The notes beneath the pieces are model-generated. The model did not search any database, was not told where the DNA came from, and worked only from the letters and a program-made list of their open reading frames with translations. A DNA stretch of 64,000 nucleotides from Chytridium lagenaria (lineage: Eukaryota > Chytridiomycota > Chytridiomycetes > Chytridiales > Chytridiaceae). The translations under genes and the position numbers were made by a program. How positions within the stretch are numbered: position 1 is the first letter of the stretch; every line of letters starts with the position of its first letter. This document shows positions 35,041 to 45,607 of this stretch, piece by piece. The stretch spans positions 186,001-250,000 of the forward strand of contig JAHLKC010000037.1 of NCBI GenBank assembly GCA_025449115.1, read 5' to 3'.

Positions 35041-36499
35041 ATGTGGAGGCCGGTCGACAGCTATACGCCAACACGTTTACAAATAGGCCTCTCTATCACT
35101 CTCGCAACTACGCAAAATCCTTCACGTCCATTTCCCTCAAACATTATTAAGTTCCATAACCTTATGAAGTATGACTTGATCCCTCGTTACAACCAGCGTT
35201 ACACTCTCAGTACATACTGCACAGGGAACCTGAGACGCCTCCTCAAAAAAAAAAAATCATCCTTCCAGCAAAAAACATCAAATCAAAGGAATATGGGCCT
35301 CACCATCCCCACCTCGGACACCCGTCACCCCCACCACAGCCTAATCATATACTCAAGGCACCTCCAAAACCTTCTCCGCAAACTGCCTTCCCACCCAGAC
35401 CTCAATCCCCTCCTCACCTCCCTGACCAACTTCCATCGCTCCCAATGGTTCCGCTCAGCTCTCACCCTTGTTAAAAGCGTCAAGCGGAAACGAGAGGAAG
35501 AAGAAGAGGAAGAGCCAGTGCAAGAAGAAGAAGCACCACCAGCGCAAGAAGAAGAAGCAGCAGAGGAAGCAGAGCAAGAGGAATCCACTGATAGCGATAC
35601 AGATGTGTTCGATTGGAATGCCTTAGAGCACTACACAGACGCCCCACGTTCGTCGTCGTCTTCGTCACCGTTCAACAACAGATTCTCAACCAGACGCTAT
35701 CCCCTCTGTAGCCTTCTACCCACTCCCACTGGCTCCAATCACCTTCCCTCCTCGTCAGCAATCTCTCCGTGCAAACCTAACCGCACACCCACCCCTCAAC
35801 ACAGAGGGCACCACTGACCCACCCCGTTCACAACCTCTATTCCGACCAGTAATTGCACACCTACCCCACCCACCCCTCAACACAGAGGGCACCACCGACC
35901 CCCCGTTTGCAACCTCTATTCCGACCATTAATCGCACACCTACCCCATTCACCCCTAAACACAGAGGGCACCACCGACCCACCCCGTTTGCAACCTCTAT
36001 TCCAACCATTAATTGCACACCTACCCCACTCACCCCTCAACACAGAGGGGCACCACCGACCCCTCCCGTTTGCAACCTCTATTCCAACCATTAATCGCAC
36101 ACCTACCCCACCCACCCTCAACACAGAGGGCACCACCGACCCACCCGTTTGCAACCTCTATTCCGACCATTCTCAGACGACACTATCCTTCGCTCCGTCC
36201 TTCGTCGTCATTACACTTTGTACCCGCCAACGCCCCCTGACTCGGACCAATCTCCAACCGGCATCACCGCCGACTCGGCGCTCTCAAGAGGCGCCTGGCG
36301 GGCATCATGGGTATTCCCAAATGCTGCTGGACATGAGACTGACTCTGATGAGGCGCCAGAGTATTTAAGGAATGTTGGAGCGGACGGGGAGGGGGAACGA
36401 GATGGTGATGGGAATTCGGACGGGGATGGAGAGAATGAACCGAGGTATGAGGAGGGACCTGTTGTGTTTTCCGGGGAATGGATTGGCCCTGGAAATTGA
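35041..36499 (+). CDS. Hypothetical protein with Glu-rich tract and minisatellite
   Basis: The first ~200 residues are open: a basic start, the globular-looking HSLIIYSRHLQNLLRKL, then LTSLTNFHRSQWFRSALTLVK, a Glu-rich tract (about 35495-35580) and acidic/Ser-rich DSDTDVFDW. It then enters a minisatellite (35783-36172) where the reading frame is lost or shifts. An acidic C-terminal frame follows to 36499 (NVGADGEGERDGDGNSDGDG, ending WIGPGN). No family is recognised. It may be one gene with a length-variable Pro/Thr-rich repeat or two fragments. Composition suggests a disordered nuclear or regulatory protein (inference). The start at 35041 is only the first ATG of the frame; ATG 35293 (MGLTIPTSDTRHPHH) is a good alternative because the conserved-looking part begins there. 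Confidence 0.4.
35783..36172 (+). repeat. Minisatellite, ~80-bp unit, 5 copies
   Basis: Units start at the GCACAC at 35783, 35855, 35934, 36015 and 36097 (periods 72, 79, 81, 82). Each contains ACACAGAGGGCACCACCGACC and CAACCTCTATTCC. The units are well conserved but not identical. A period of 81 bp would keep a 27-codon frame; the observed lengths do not. Confidence 0.9.
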
Positions 36500-36669
36500 T
36501 AATGCGGGACGAGGGGATACTTTTTTTATATATTATCGTTTTCGTACAGATAAAAAATGGGATATCTTTATACGGTTTAAAAGCAAATCCTTGTTTGGCT
36601 AAAATATTCAATCTGCAATTTTATTTTCACTCGCTGTCAACCCAATCTGAAGCAATCTGTTGAAACCTG

Positions 36670-37417
36670 TTAGCGTCCTTTCTCGTTCATGAGGGAATAT
36701 TTCACCTTTCCGAGATACGGCGCCTCGTACCGTTCCAAAGTGTCCGAGTTGATGTAAGCATTGTAACTGCAGGATGATGTGAGGATAATGCTAATAATAA
36801 AAGAAGGTAAGTACTCACGCTAGCCATCCACCAGCGCCGAAATGCGCAAGAAGCAGAATCCAGTACAAAAAACTTGAGATGAACGAGATCAAAAACATGG
36901 AACCCTGTAAGAACAAGGGTTTCAATACAAAGCGTTAAAAAAAGGAGGGTTATTACCCCGAGAGTCATGAACACAAGAGCGGACTGCCATGCATGGAACC
37001 TGTTGATGATTAAGAATACATATGCAAAAGAGGAATGCGTTGTTTTACCTAACGTAGTCGTTCTTGGTCTCCATGATCAACAACAACGCCGCTAAACAAA
37101 TCAGAAAAACAACAGAGTGAAAGAGGGATCACTCACCCGACACCAACCCCAACACATACGCGGACGCAGCTTCCACATCAAGCCTCACAGGCAATCTCGT
37201 CTCATATTTGTTGATCCTGTCACCGCCGTTCCCAGATTCCAGCCTGGTTGTTGCTGAGGACTGATAAAGGCGGATGAGTTGTAGCTGAGATGAGAAGGGT
37301 AGGAGGATGAAGAGGAGGGGAGGGGGTTTGAGGTCGGAGAGAGGGAGGGAGGGGGATGGAGTCTGTGGTGTCGTTGATGGGGACGTAGCCGGTTTGCTTG
37401 GGTGTGAATGTGGCCAT
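36670..37417 (-). CDS. UPF0132/DUF4870-type small membrane protein
   Basis: Starts MATFTPKQTGYVPIND at 37417 with a Pro-rich cytosolic N-terminus. The conserved core is TRLPVRLDVEAASAYVLGLV, then LLLIMETKNDYVR, FHAWQSALVFMTLG, SMFLISFISSFLYWILLLAH and a short tail ending NEKGR. The combination R-L-D-x-E-A-A-x-A-Y-x-L-G, K-x-D-Y-V-R and F-H-A-x-Q-S is the hallmark of UPF0132 (DUF4870/Tic20-like) proteins, which have three membrane helices. Four short introns separate these pieces. A frame change occurs within the Pro-rich linker (about 37340). Function of the family is unknown; it probably lies in an internal membrane. About 180 residues. Confidence 0.65.
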
Positions 37418-37621
37418 TTGGTTTTGATCGTGGAGGGAGTTGTGAGCTGGGTTGTGTGACCCAGTAAGTACCCTATTATTTGATGTTCCTTTCGATGTGG
37501 TAGCGTCAAGACGGATGGAAGGTTTGTGGAGTAGGATAAATGATATCGCTTTAGTCCTGTAAGTTCTCACTCAAATTGGAGATGGCACAGCGCAAGATCA
37601 TTTTATCAACGTAACGTTAAA

Positions 37622-38460
37622 TTATTGTGACTTTCGAAGGGCCTTTATAAGTTCATCCACCTCAAAGAATGCGCGTCCTTGCAAGAAATAACCACGTATA
37701 AAATTCGTCGTCAATGGTACAGTGAATACATGCATGTGAGCATGGTTGATAGAGTTGAACGGAGGTTTTGTGAATCCCATAACGTATTTGGTGTCGACAC
37801 CTTGCGGGAGCCCGTAACAGTCCTCTTTGAGGAGCGCTTGCATAGCTGATTCGCCGACCTGTTTCATGCGTTCAACTGATACAATCGTGTCAGGCATTGT
37901 TTGTCTTAGAAGTGCGTCAAGGGAGAGTAATTACGTGTCGGGAGGTGGATGTCTTTGAATGCTGTGCAGTTGCTGATGTGGTGTTTTGGGATGACAATGA
38001 TGTGATGCTGGATTTAAAAAAGGATAGTTTTTTAAGAATTTCATTACGACAATCTTCTCTGTAAAGACTTCAGTTACCTTTGCAGCGGGTGAGATATCGT
38101 GAAATGCCATGACTTTGTCGTCCTTTTTTATTTCGATATTTTTTCACGTTAAGGTAACTGGTTACAACGACAAATGTTACCTCATGCACGATACGAGAGT
38201 TGATTTCCTTTCTTATCAACTATACAGTTTCGTAGGGTAATCATTACGCACATAAAAAGTCAGTATGTAGATGATGAATGACGGTGTTTTAGATTAAATA
38301 CCCTGCAGAATAAACACCTCTCCGTGGCATCTCCATGGGAGGATGATGATTGACCTGATCTACGCCATGCTACTACCCCAACCACCAAGAATGCACCAGC
38401 GACAAGGGCTACGAGTGCAGCAGTCGAGGTGCTGAGAGGTATTGCAGAGTGCTCAACCAT
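37622..38460 (-). CDS. HIT-family nucleotide hydrolase with N-terminal membrane anchor
   Basis: The N-terminus has one hydrophobic helix (STAALVALVAGAFLVVGVVAW) and then the CLFCRV Cys pair common at the start of HINT3/HIT proteins. Following exons read EINSRIVHE, DDKVMAFHDISPAAK and HHIIVIPKHHISNCTAFKDI. The last exon carries the catalytic histidine triad in INHAHMHVF (H-x-H-x-H-x-x) near 37730. Small introns separate each piece. It probably hydrolyses nucleoside phosphoramidates or dinucleotides like HINT3/aprataxin relatives. The TM segment suggests a membrane location, which is unusual for HIT proteins. I set the start at the only ATG of that exon (38460). A further short exon around 37900-37945 links to MPDTIVSVERMKQV. 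Confidence 0.75.
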
Positions 38461-38971
38461 CACTGTAACAAGTTACACAAAGTGTTAAAACGCCCAACGT
38501 TAGAAGCCCAGCAATCGAGTCCAGAAAAGCTCAAGGCCGTTATTTCATCAAGACTTTGTCAGGAGCGCGTCACCAGTCCATTGCGGCTAAAAGGGAAATA
38601 CCATTATTTGATGGATAGTAACTTGCGGTTTAATAGCAATATGTCCCAATACTCCACCGTCATGACGGCGGGGTTGCGGGTGCCGAATGACAATGGCAGT
38701 GGTGATGGATGCATATTTCGTGTAATATTTATGGCTCAAGGGTTTGACGATGTGACAGCAGCAGATGCATAAAAGTGTAAGGTGTGATAGAGAAGGACTT
38801 GTTGCAATAAAATAATATTATTATATTTATAAAATAAATAATGAGTTGAATTGTCAGATATTTTACATAATGATGTTACACGAGGACTCTTTGGTGGTGG
38901 TTGACATGTCTTCATCATCATAACCACATTCAGCATCACGCATCACGTACAGACATCCCCCCCTACACACG
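38461..38971. other. Divergent promoter between HIT gene and kinesin
   Basis: Contains one unconvincing open frame (38449-38772 plus) and AT-rich DNA. No supported gene. Confidence 0.4.
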
Positions 38972-41609
38972 ATGCTTTATTCTCAGCAGCAGCAGCAGCA
39001 GTCGATGGGGAATCCCGCATCTTCTCTGTTTACGGCATATCCTCCTACTGATAACATGGGGATGAACCATCACTACAACAGAGGTACCACGGTGCCCATG
39101 CCGCCATCAACACCTCCAGGTCCACCCACAGGCGTGAGGGTGGTGGTCAGAGTGAGCCAAGGAACGAGATGGAATCCATGCGGGATGAAGAAGACCCTGC
39201 CATCGAATGCCATGAGGACTGCAGGACAATACTCGTCAAATACGGGGATGCAGGGTTGAAGGGGATCACATTCAACAAGGTGTGCTCACCCAGAGCTCAG
39301 CAGGAAGATGTCTTTGAGGAATGTAGAGTCACAGAGATGATTATGCAAGCTCTAGATGGGTAAACTTATAATTTATATCCGTTATTTGTTCAACAAAGAA
39401 AAACTGTTTTAATTCCATTCTTTTACTTACTGAAACGTATGGTAGATACTCTGCTACGATATTTGCGTTCGGTCAAACAGGTTCCGGGAAAACCTTCACC
39501 ATCACTGGTCCCGACACATCCACAACCCGTGAGTGCGACCCTAGCCGATTCGGCATCATCCCAAGAGCTCTTCAACACCTCTACCAAGTCCTCGATCAAA
39601 AGCAACAGGAATCTCCCAATATCGAATGCAAAGTCAGCGCTGCATACCTCGAGATATACAATGAGCAGGTTCAGGACTTGCTAAATCCAAATGGTGCCTC
39701 CTTACCCATCAGGTGGAACGCTGCGAGAGGGTTTTATGTCGAGAATCTGTTGATCGTCGAGTGTGAGACTTACGAGGATTGGCTTGGCCGTGTTGGAGGA
39801 AGGTGTGTATGAGAGTTAGTGTGATTCTAGCAATGTGAGGCGTTAATCGACCAAAGCGAGTGGAGCGCGTAGTTGGGAATTTGTGCCCGCTTAGTCGCGC
39901 CATCATTGTCTGTTTTAAATTTTTTGGACCGAGTGAAGAGATGCGTTGATTGAGGAAGCGAGGAGAGTGGGTATTGGGATGCCGGTACTCGCACAGCGGG
40001 CGGTGCCATGTTATGCGGGTGCCAGCAGTGTCCCTCTATAATTATTTTTTACACTATCACTTATTCTAGTGTGTTACGCAGTAGCAGTGTTCATTTGCGA
40101 GCAAGTAAAGAACTTCACTAATCACTATCTCTGACAGGACTAAGAAATCGAAAGACGGGGTCACACAGCTTGAACGAGCATTCGAGTCGAAGTCACAGCA
40201 TTATGACATATACGTGACCACAAAGGAGATTGACCCCGATGACGGAAAGCCCATGGTTAAGCATGGGAGAATCAGTTTTGTTGATTTGGCAGGTGAGGTT
40301 CGATGAATATTGATTCCCTTTGTCTAACCTAGTAAAACAGGAAGTGAGAGGGTAAAGTCCTCAAAAGCCTCTGGAGATACCCTCAACGAGACATTAAACA
40401 TCAACAAGAGTCTTCTCACATTAGGTTCGCCTTTCATCATCCTCTCCACATCAAACTCACCCCCGACCCTTTCATTCAGGAAACTGCATCTCTTGTCTCG
40501 CCGACACCCGTCGTCGCGAAGGCCACATCCCCTACCGTGACTCTAAACTCACCATGCTCCTCTCCGACTCCCTCGGTGGTCACGGTATAGCCCTCATGAT
40601 CGCCTGCATCTCACCCTCCACCCTCAATTTCCATGAGACCATCAAAACCCTTCGATACGCTCAACGCGCGAAAAAGATCCGGAACAAACCTATTGTACTT
40701 GTCGACCCGGTGCTGGATGTGGTTGTGCAGCTCAAGAGAGAAGTTAAAGGGCTAAGGAGGGAGAATGCGGCTTTGAGAGCTCGCGTGGAGAGTCGACAGC
40801 AGGGGGATGGGCTGAGATTACCGGCCATTGCAGGAATCACACCGCAAACGAGCATGCAACAAATGTACATGCAACCTTCTTACGCGAACACACCTCAACC
40901 TCAACAGCAACAGCAGCAGCTCCAAATGCAACAACGTTACACCCCTCAAATCTATACCCCACGCCCACCTTCCCAACCACCCCCATCACATCTCCAACAC
41001 CTCCAACACAACCCACAGACCCTCACTCCCCATCCCCCATCCCAACCACCCCCTTCCCATATCCCCGCCCACCCTCCTCACAACCCCCAACACATCTCCC
41101 AAGACTCCGTCGCCCCATATCCGTCGCATCCTCCTCCTGTTCCTCAACCTCCCGAACCACATGCTCAACATGTACCCCCCCGCAACCCTCCCAAACCTAC
41201 ACCTCCAACCGCACCCAACCACTTCGTCGAAACCCTCTCCCAAAACAAGATCCCCGAAAATCAGAATACCACATCTCCTCGCGTAAAACAAACCGTCAAC
41301 GCATCCCGATGATGTAAGTCCCTCACCCCCCCATAAAACCCAATGTAATCGTATTCCGCGTATAGGTCGAAAACACCGAAACCTCCACCCCCGCGCCATC
41401 TCCCACCTCTAGCACCCCTCCCACATGATCCTACCATTGAAGACGTGGAAAGATTCGTGCATCACTCTGATGCACCGCATACAACGCAGTACGCTGATAG
41501 GCTTTTGCCACTCTCGAGTTTGAGTGAAGTCACAGCTGTGAAGGGATGGATTTTGAGGGACGTGGAAGCGTTGGATAGGGAAATTAGGTCAATAAATCGT
41601 ACACACTGA
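38972..41609 (+). CDS. Kinesin-like motor protein
   Basis: The Gln-rich N-terminus ([11 protein letters not shown]) and Pro-rich linker lead into a motor domain: VRVVVRV, then [20 protein letters not shown] (P-loop GQTGSGKT, about 39470-39500), [16 protein letters not shown], switch I NEHSSRSH (40165-40190), switch [22 protein letters not shown] and [16 protein letters not shown]. Next comes a short coiled coil ([18 protein letters not shown]) and a Gln/Pro-rich tail. The neck lies after the motor, so it is a plus-end N-kinesin layout; the motor most resembles the kinesin-12/KIF12-like group, a tentative placement. Exons: 38972-39359, 39446-39802, 40138-40292, 40341-40434, 40480 onward. Frame breaks at GAGCC (39154), GGCC (39786) and near 40202 interrupt otherwise perfect motor motifs, so I treat them as indels. 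Intron 2 is 335 nt. Confidence 0.88.
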
Positions 41610-41828
41610 CACTTGTTTTGAAAGAGACTTTATTTGCGCATCAACAGATGACTGGACGTGTATCTGCACATATGTTAAAAAACGCGTCGATGGTAAAAGA
41701 TGGTTTTGTTTATCGATGCCATGCACGCAACGGGTATTGTCTTTTTTACCCCTCGTTACTATATCAAGAAAGCCGTGAACAGCTCTTTCTTTTTTTCTCT
41801 TGTGAGTTTAGATTTATCTCAAAAAAAA

Positions 41829-43318
41829 ATGTCATCATTCAAGAGACGGACGCCTACAGCTCCCACCACCTCATCCCGAACAACCCCTCTACGCCCCTCA
41901 TCCATCCCCATATCCCCCCTAAAACCCATCAACGACCTCCCCATCTCCTCCCGCATCTCTCCTCACACCGGTCTCATCCAAACCTCCACCGGCATCCCCT
42001 CACTCGATGGCGTCCTAGGCGGCGGTCTCCCCACCTCCACCCTCCATCTCCTCCAGCAAGACCACTCGACTAGCTACACCTCTCTCCTCACCTCCTACTT
42101 CCTCGCCCAGGGTATATCAGCTGGTCATGGCGTGTTCTACGTTGACGAAGACCCGACGACGGCGTTGGAAGCATTGATGGCGCCCGTGGGGCTGGAGACG
42201 GAGGAGGTTGATGAAGACGATGTGAAGGGGACTGGCAGAACGATGGGAGCTTTAAGGGAGGAGGAGAGGATGTCAATTGCTTGGAGATATCAGAATCAAC
42301 CGAAAGTTTCGACGGCGATTGCGGGGGCGGCGGCGACGCGGAAAGGTTTCTCTTTTGTTTTTTGAAATGTTGACTTATTGGATAAGGGGACGGACCGTAC
42401 TGTTACAAGTTTGATATTACAAAGAAGATACCGAAACCAGCCTTGGAGGCAGCTTCTGCGTCGATTGGGGTTTTGGATGTGAGTGCGTGGGCCGGGGAAG
42501 GTTTGACGTCGAATGTGGTGTATCAACGGATTTATGCGGCCATTAGTGAGTTTGCTAAATTGGGACCGTATGAGTGAGTTTCAATTTTTTTGCTTTTCTT
42601 TTCCAAGCATTGTTAAATAAGTACTTTAGTCCAACGGTGACAACGTCTCCAAGAAGTTTTTTGAGGATCGCTTTAGCTGGGGTGGGGGGGCCTTTGTGGG
42701 GGGTAGATGCGGGGACACCGCAGGCTTTGCAGGTTAGCGTTACAGGTGTTTCAAATTTAACTGGATTAGGCGCTTTATCGGTTCTTGGCGTCACTTAGGG
42801 CGTTGATGAGAAACATTTACGGGGTTTGTGTGATTACTATTCCCGCATATCTATACCATGACGCGCATGGCGTATCATCGTCTTTCGGTATCAAAAGGCT
42901 CTACCACATCTGTGATGGTGTATTTGAAGTCGAATCATTCTCAGGTCCGCCCTCATACCCTTTATCCGTGTACTTACCAACATACGCAGGCTCATCCCGT
43001 AACTTCCCTACCGCTTATACCTCCGACTATCACGGTCTTCTCCATGTTCATCGTCTCCCAACACCTCATTCGTTGACGCCGGGTACTCCATTGTCTAAGT
43101 CGGATTTGCATTCGCTGGCCTTTAGGGTGAGACGGAAACGGTTTACGGTGGAGACGTTTCAGCTGCCACCAGAGACGGAGGAGACGGATCAACGTGGACC
43201 CACTACAAAATCAAAGGAAGCAGGACGTGATGCCGCGAGGAGTATTGACCCCGTCATCACGTCTCCAGGGGGGAGTTCTTGCTCCACGTCGTCACGAAAG
43301 AATCCTTTGGATTTCTAA
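41829..43318 (+). CDS. ELP4: Elongator complex protein 4
   Basis: Five exons (41829-42345, 42387-42573, 42630-42732, 42770-42944, 42990-43318) join in phase throughout. The N-terminus is disordered (MSSFKRRTPTAPTTSS), then come the RecA-like Elp4/PAXNEB motifs: GLIQTSTGIPSLDGVLGGGL, GVFYVDEDPT, ERMSIAWRYQNQPK, YCYKFDITKKIP, FLASLRALMRNIYGVCVITI, DYHGLLHVHRLPT and LAFRVRRKRFTVETFQLPPE. Elp4 forms the Elp456 hexamer that assists tRNA wobble-uridine modification by Elongator. Length is about 435 residues, in the family range. Introns of 37-56 nt are used; the fourth begins GTCCGC instead of the usual GTAAG and is a multiple of three, so it could also be retained without breaking the frame. Confidence 0.9.
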
Positions 43319-43459
43319 TGGCAGCTTTATAATGATTATTCAGCCGGGGTTCCGGGTCGGTGCCCATAGAATTGTCCAACTTTTTGCACATGATTTTATT
43401 TTGTCACTTGCTGTTTTTCACCCCTTTCGTCATCGGCATCATCATCATCACCGTTTGAG

Positions 43460-45164
43460 ATGCCATCGTCAACTGGATCCATTGTTCGGCTGGACAACGT
43501 TACGTTCTTTGAAGGGGATGCGCTGACTTTTGTCAATGGAGGGTCCGTCTCTTTCTCTCCATCTTCGGGGGCCATCACCACCGTATCCGCAGAGAAACCT
43601 ACACCTTCCAGCGATTCTCAGAACATCACCGTCATTGACTGTAGCGGGTACCTTCTTCTCCCTGGCTTGATCGACGTTGGTGCCGTCCAGGGTTGCGATT
43701 CCATCAAATCCCGTTATGTATCCGTCGAGGTAAGCATCATCCACATCCATTACGATCCTGACTCCCCAATCGTCCAACTAGTCCGCCTACGAATCCATGC
43801 ATGCAGCCTTAAAAGCTGGCACAACCACCGCCGTCCTCGCCGGCACTGAACCCCTCCTCCCCGTCGCAACAACTCCTCTCCCAACTCTCCTCCGATTCCT
43901 CCCCACACCCACCGGTTTCGCTCCATCCCCCAACCCACACAACCTTCATCTCCAGCTTTCCAAATCCTCTGGTCTTGGATTCGTGTTGACCCCTGGTGGA
44001 TTGGAGGGGAGTGGATTGGTGGCGTTGACGAACCCGCCTACACCTTGGAGGTGTGCGGAGGGGATGACGAGGGTGCTTGCGGCGAGTGGGTTGGAGGGAG
44101 GGGAGGGGGTGAAGGGGATTTTACGGGCGTTGACGGGGGGTGCAGCGGAAGCACTTGGATTGGAAAATACGGGAAGGGTAGAGGTTGGGTGTAAGGCGGA
44201 TTTGGTGTTAGTGAAGATGGAGACGGCTTGGACGATGAGCGCGGAAGGTAACGTACCTCATCTCGCCCCTGTCCCAAAGTCTAACGATCATTCAGGCATT
44301 CTTCTCCCATTATTCCTTAGCGGTGCTCTGAACGCTTCACGTGTCCACGCTGTCTTTATCGGTGGCGCACTTAAGCATCTCATTCCATCCACCTCGATCT
44401 CAGGATCTCTCAGCACTCTCACCCTCAACACATACTATCTCGGTCCCAACGCTCCCATGACGAACGGCACAGCGTCAGGATTTGATACGATAGAAAGCGC
44501 TCTCGAGGCGCTAAGAAACGGGGAATTTATTATTGCGGTTGATAATGAGGATCGAGAAAATGAGGGGGATTTGATTATCGCAGGGGAATTTGCGACGGAT
44601 GAGAAGATGGCGTTTATGATCAGATATTCAAGGTTTGTTTTTTGCAGCGTCTATAGGAATTGTGAGAGTGGTATATTGATGGTTTTGTTTTAACAGTGGA
44701 TTGATTTGCGTCGCAATGCCTGGAGACCGTCTCGACAAACTTGAACTCCCCCTCATGGTCGCCAACAACCAAGACAGCTACCGCACAGCCTACACCATAT
44801 CCGTCGATCTCGCCACTGGCACCTCTACCGGCATCTCCTCTGGTGATCGTGCCCGTACCATTGCAGCGCTCGCTAACCCATCCTCTGTTGCCGCCGATTT
44901 CAACCGACCTGGTCATGTATTTCCGTTGAGAGCTAGGGAAGGCGGTGTATTGACGAGAGTTGGACACACGGAGGCAAGTGTGGATTTGTGTCGACTTGCG
45001 GGATTGAACGGCGTTGCGGCGATTTGTGAGGTTGTGAAGGATGAAGCGGGATGGCGAGACGGGATGAATTAAGGGGGATGGCGAGGAGGTGGGGGGTGAA
45101 GATGGTGACGATTGCGGATTTGGTGAAGTATAGAATTGAGAATGGGTTTGGGGAGGGATGGTGA
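43460..45164 (+). CDS. RIB3: Amidohydrolase-like domain fused to RIB3 (DHBP synthase)
   Basis: Exons 43460-43729, 43782-44247, 44296-44632 and 44697 onward join in phase. The N-terminal part looks like a shortened amidohydrolase: GSIVRLDNVTFFEGDAL, YLLLPGLIDVGAVQG, MHAALKAGTTTAVLAGTEPL and AAEALGLENTGRVEVGCKAD. It lacks the usual middle and the metal-binding HxH. The same frame continues into 3,4-dihydroxy-2-butanone-4-phosphate synthase (riboflavin pathway): GFDTIESALEALRNGEFIIA, then VDNEDRENEGDLIIAGEF (acidic active-site loop), LICVAMPGDRLDKLELPLM, FPLRAREGGVLTRVGHTEAS (catalytic His), and a tail MARRDELRGMARRWGVKM reached after a 1-nt break near 45050. A separate RIB3 could start at ATG 44457, but the upstream frame is open and no intergenic space exists. 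Confidence 0.8.
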
Positions 45165-45607
45165 AGATTGGAGTGATATAAGGGTTGTTTTTGATGAACC
45201 AAGTGTCTTTTGCTGTTTCTTTTGGGGTCATGGTTTCGGCTCATGCTCTTTTCACTCGGTTGGCTGACGTTGGATGTCTTCAATTGTTTAAAGATCATAG
45301 TGTGATGATGTTTTCCACCATTATTTTTTTTGTTTTGTCCTGTTACATGTTCAACTTAAAACACGCATTTGTAATTTGAATGCCCATTAAGCATGTCGTA
45401 CTCTACTTTTTCCCCCGCTGGCTGCTGGTGGAGGCCGTCTCTCCAATATCACAACTCCAGATTCCAGAATGGACGCGTCATGGCGCGGGGACTTGACGGT
45501 TTGTCGCGTGTCGTCACTGAGTGACCTCATCAAGCAGGAATTTGGTCACACGACTCTGATCTCTCAAACTCAAAAGCAGAAAGGCACCTCAACAGCATTG
45601 AGCAGCG
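45165..45607. other. Intergenic, 5' flank of citrate synthase
   Basis: No gene seen. It holds the 3' end of the RIB3 fusion and the promoter of the citrate synthase gene. Confidence 0.45.

Noticed and set aside
40138..40210. Apparent loss of kinesin switch I (reads SKSQH in the open frame)
   Set aside because: The adjacent frame reads NEHSSRSH with matching flanks, so the loss is caused by frame breaks and not by substitution.
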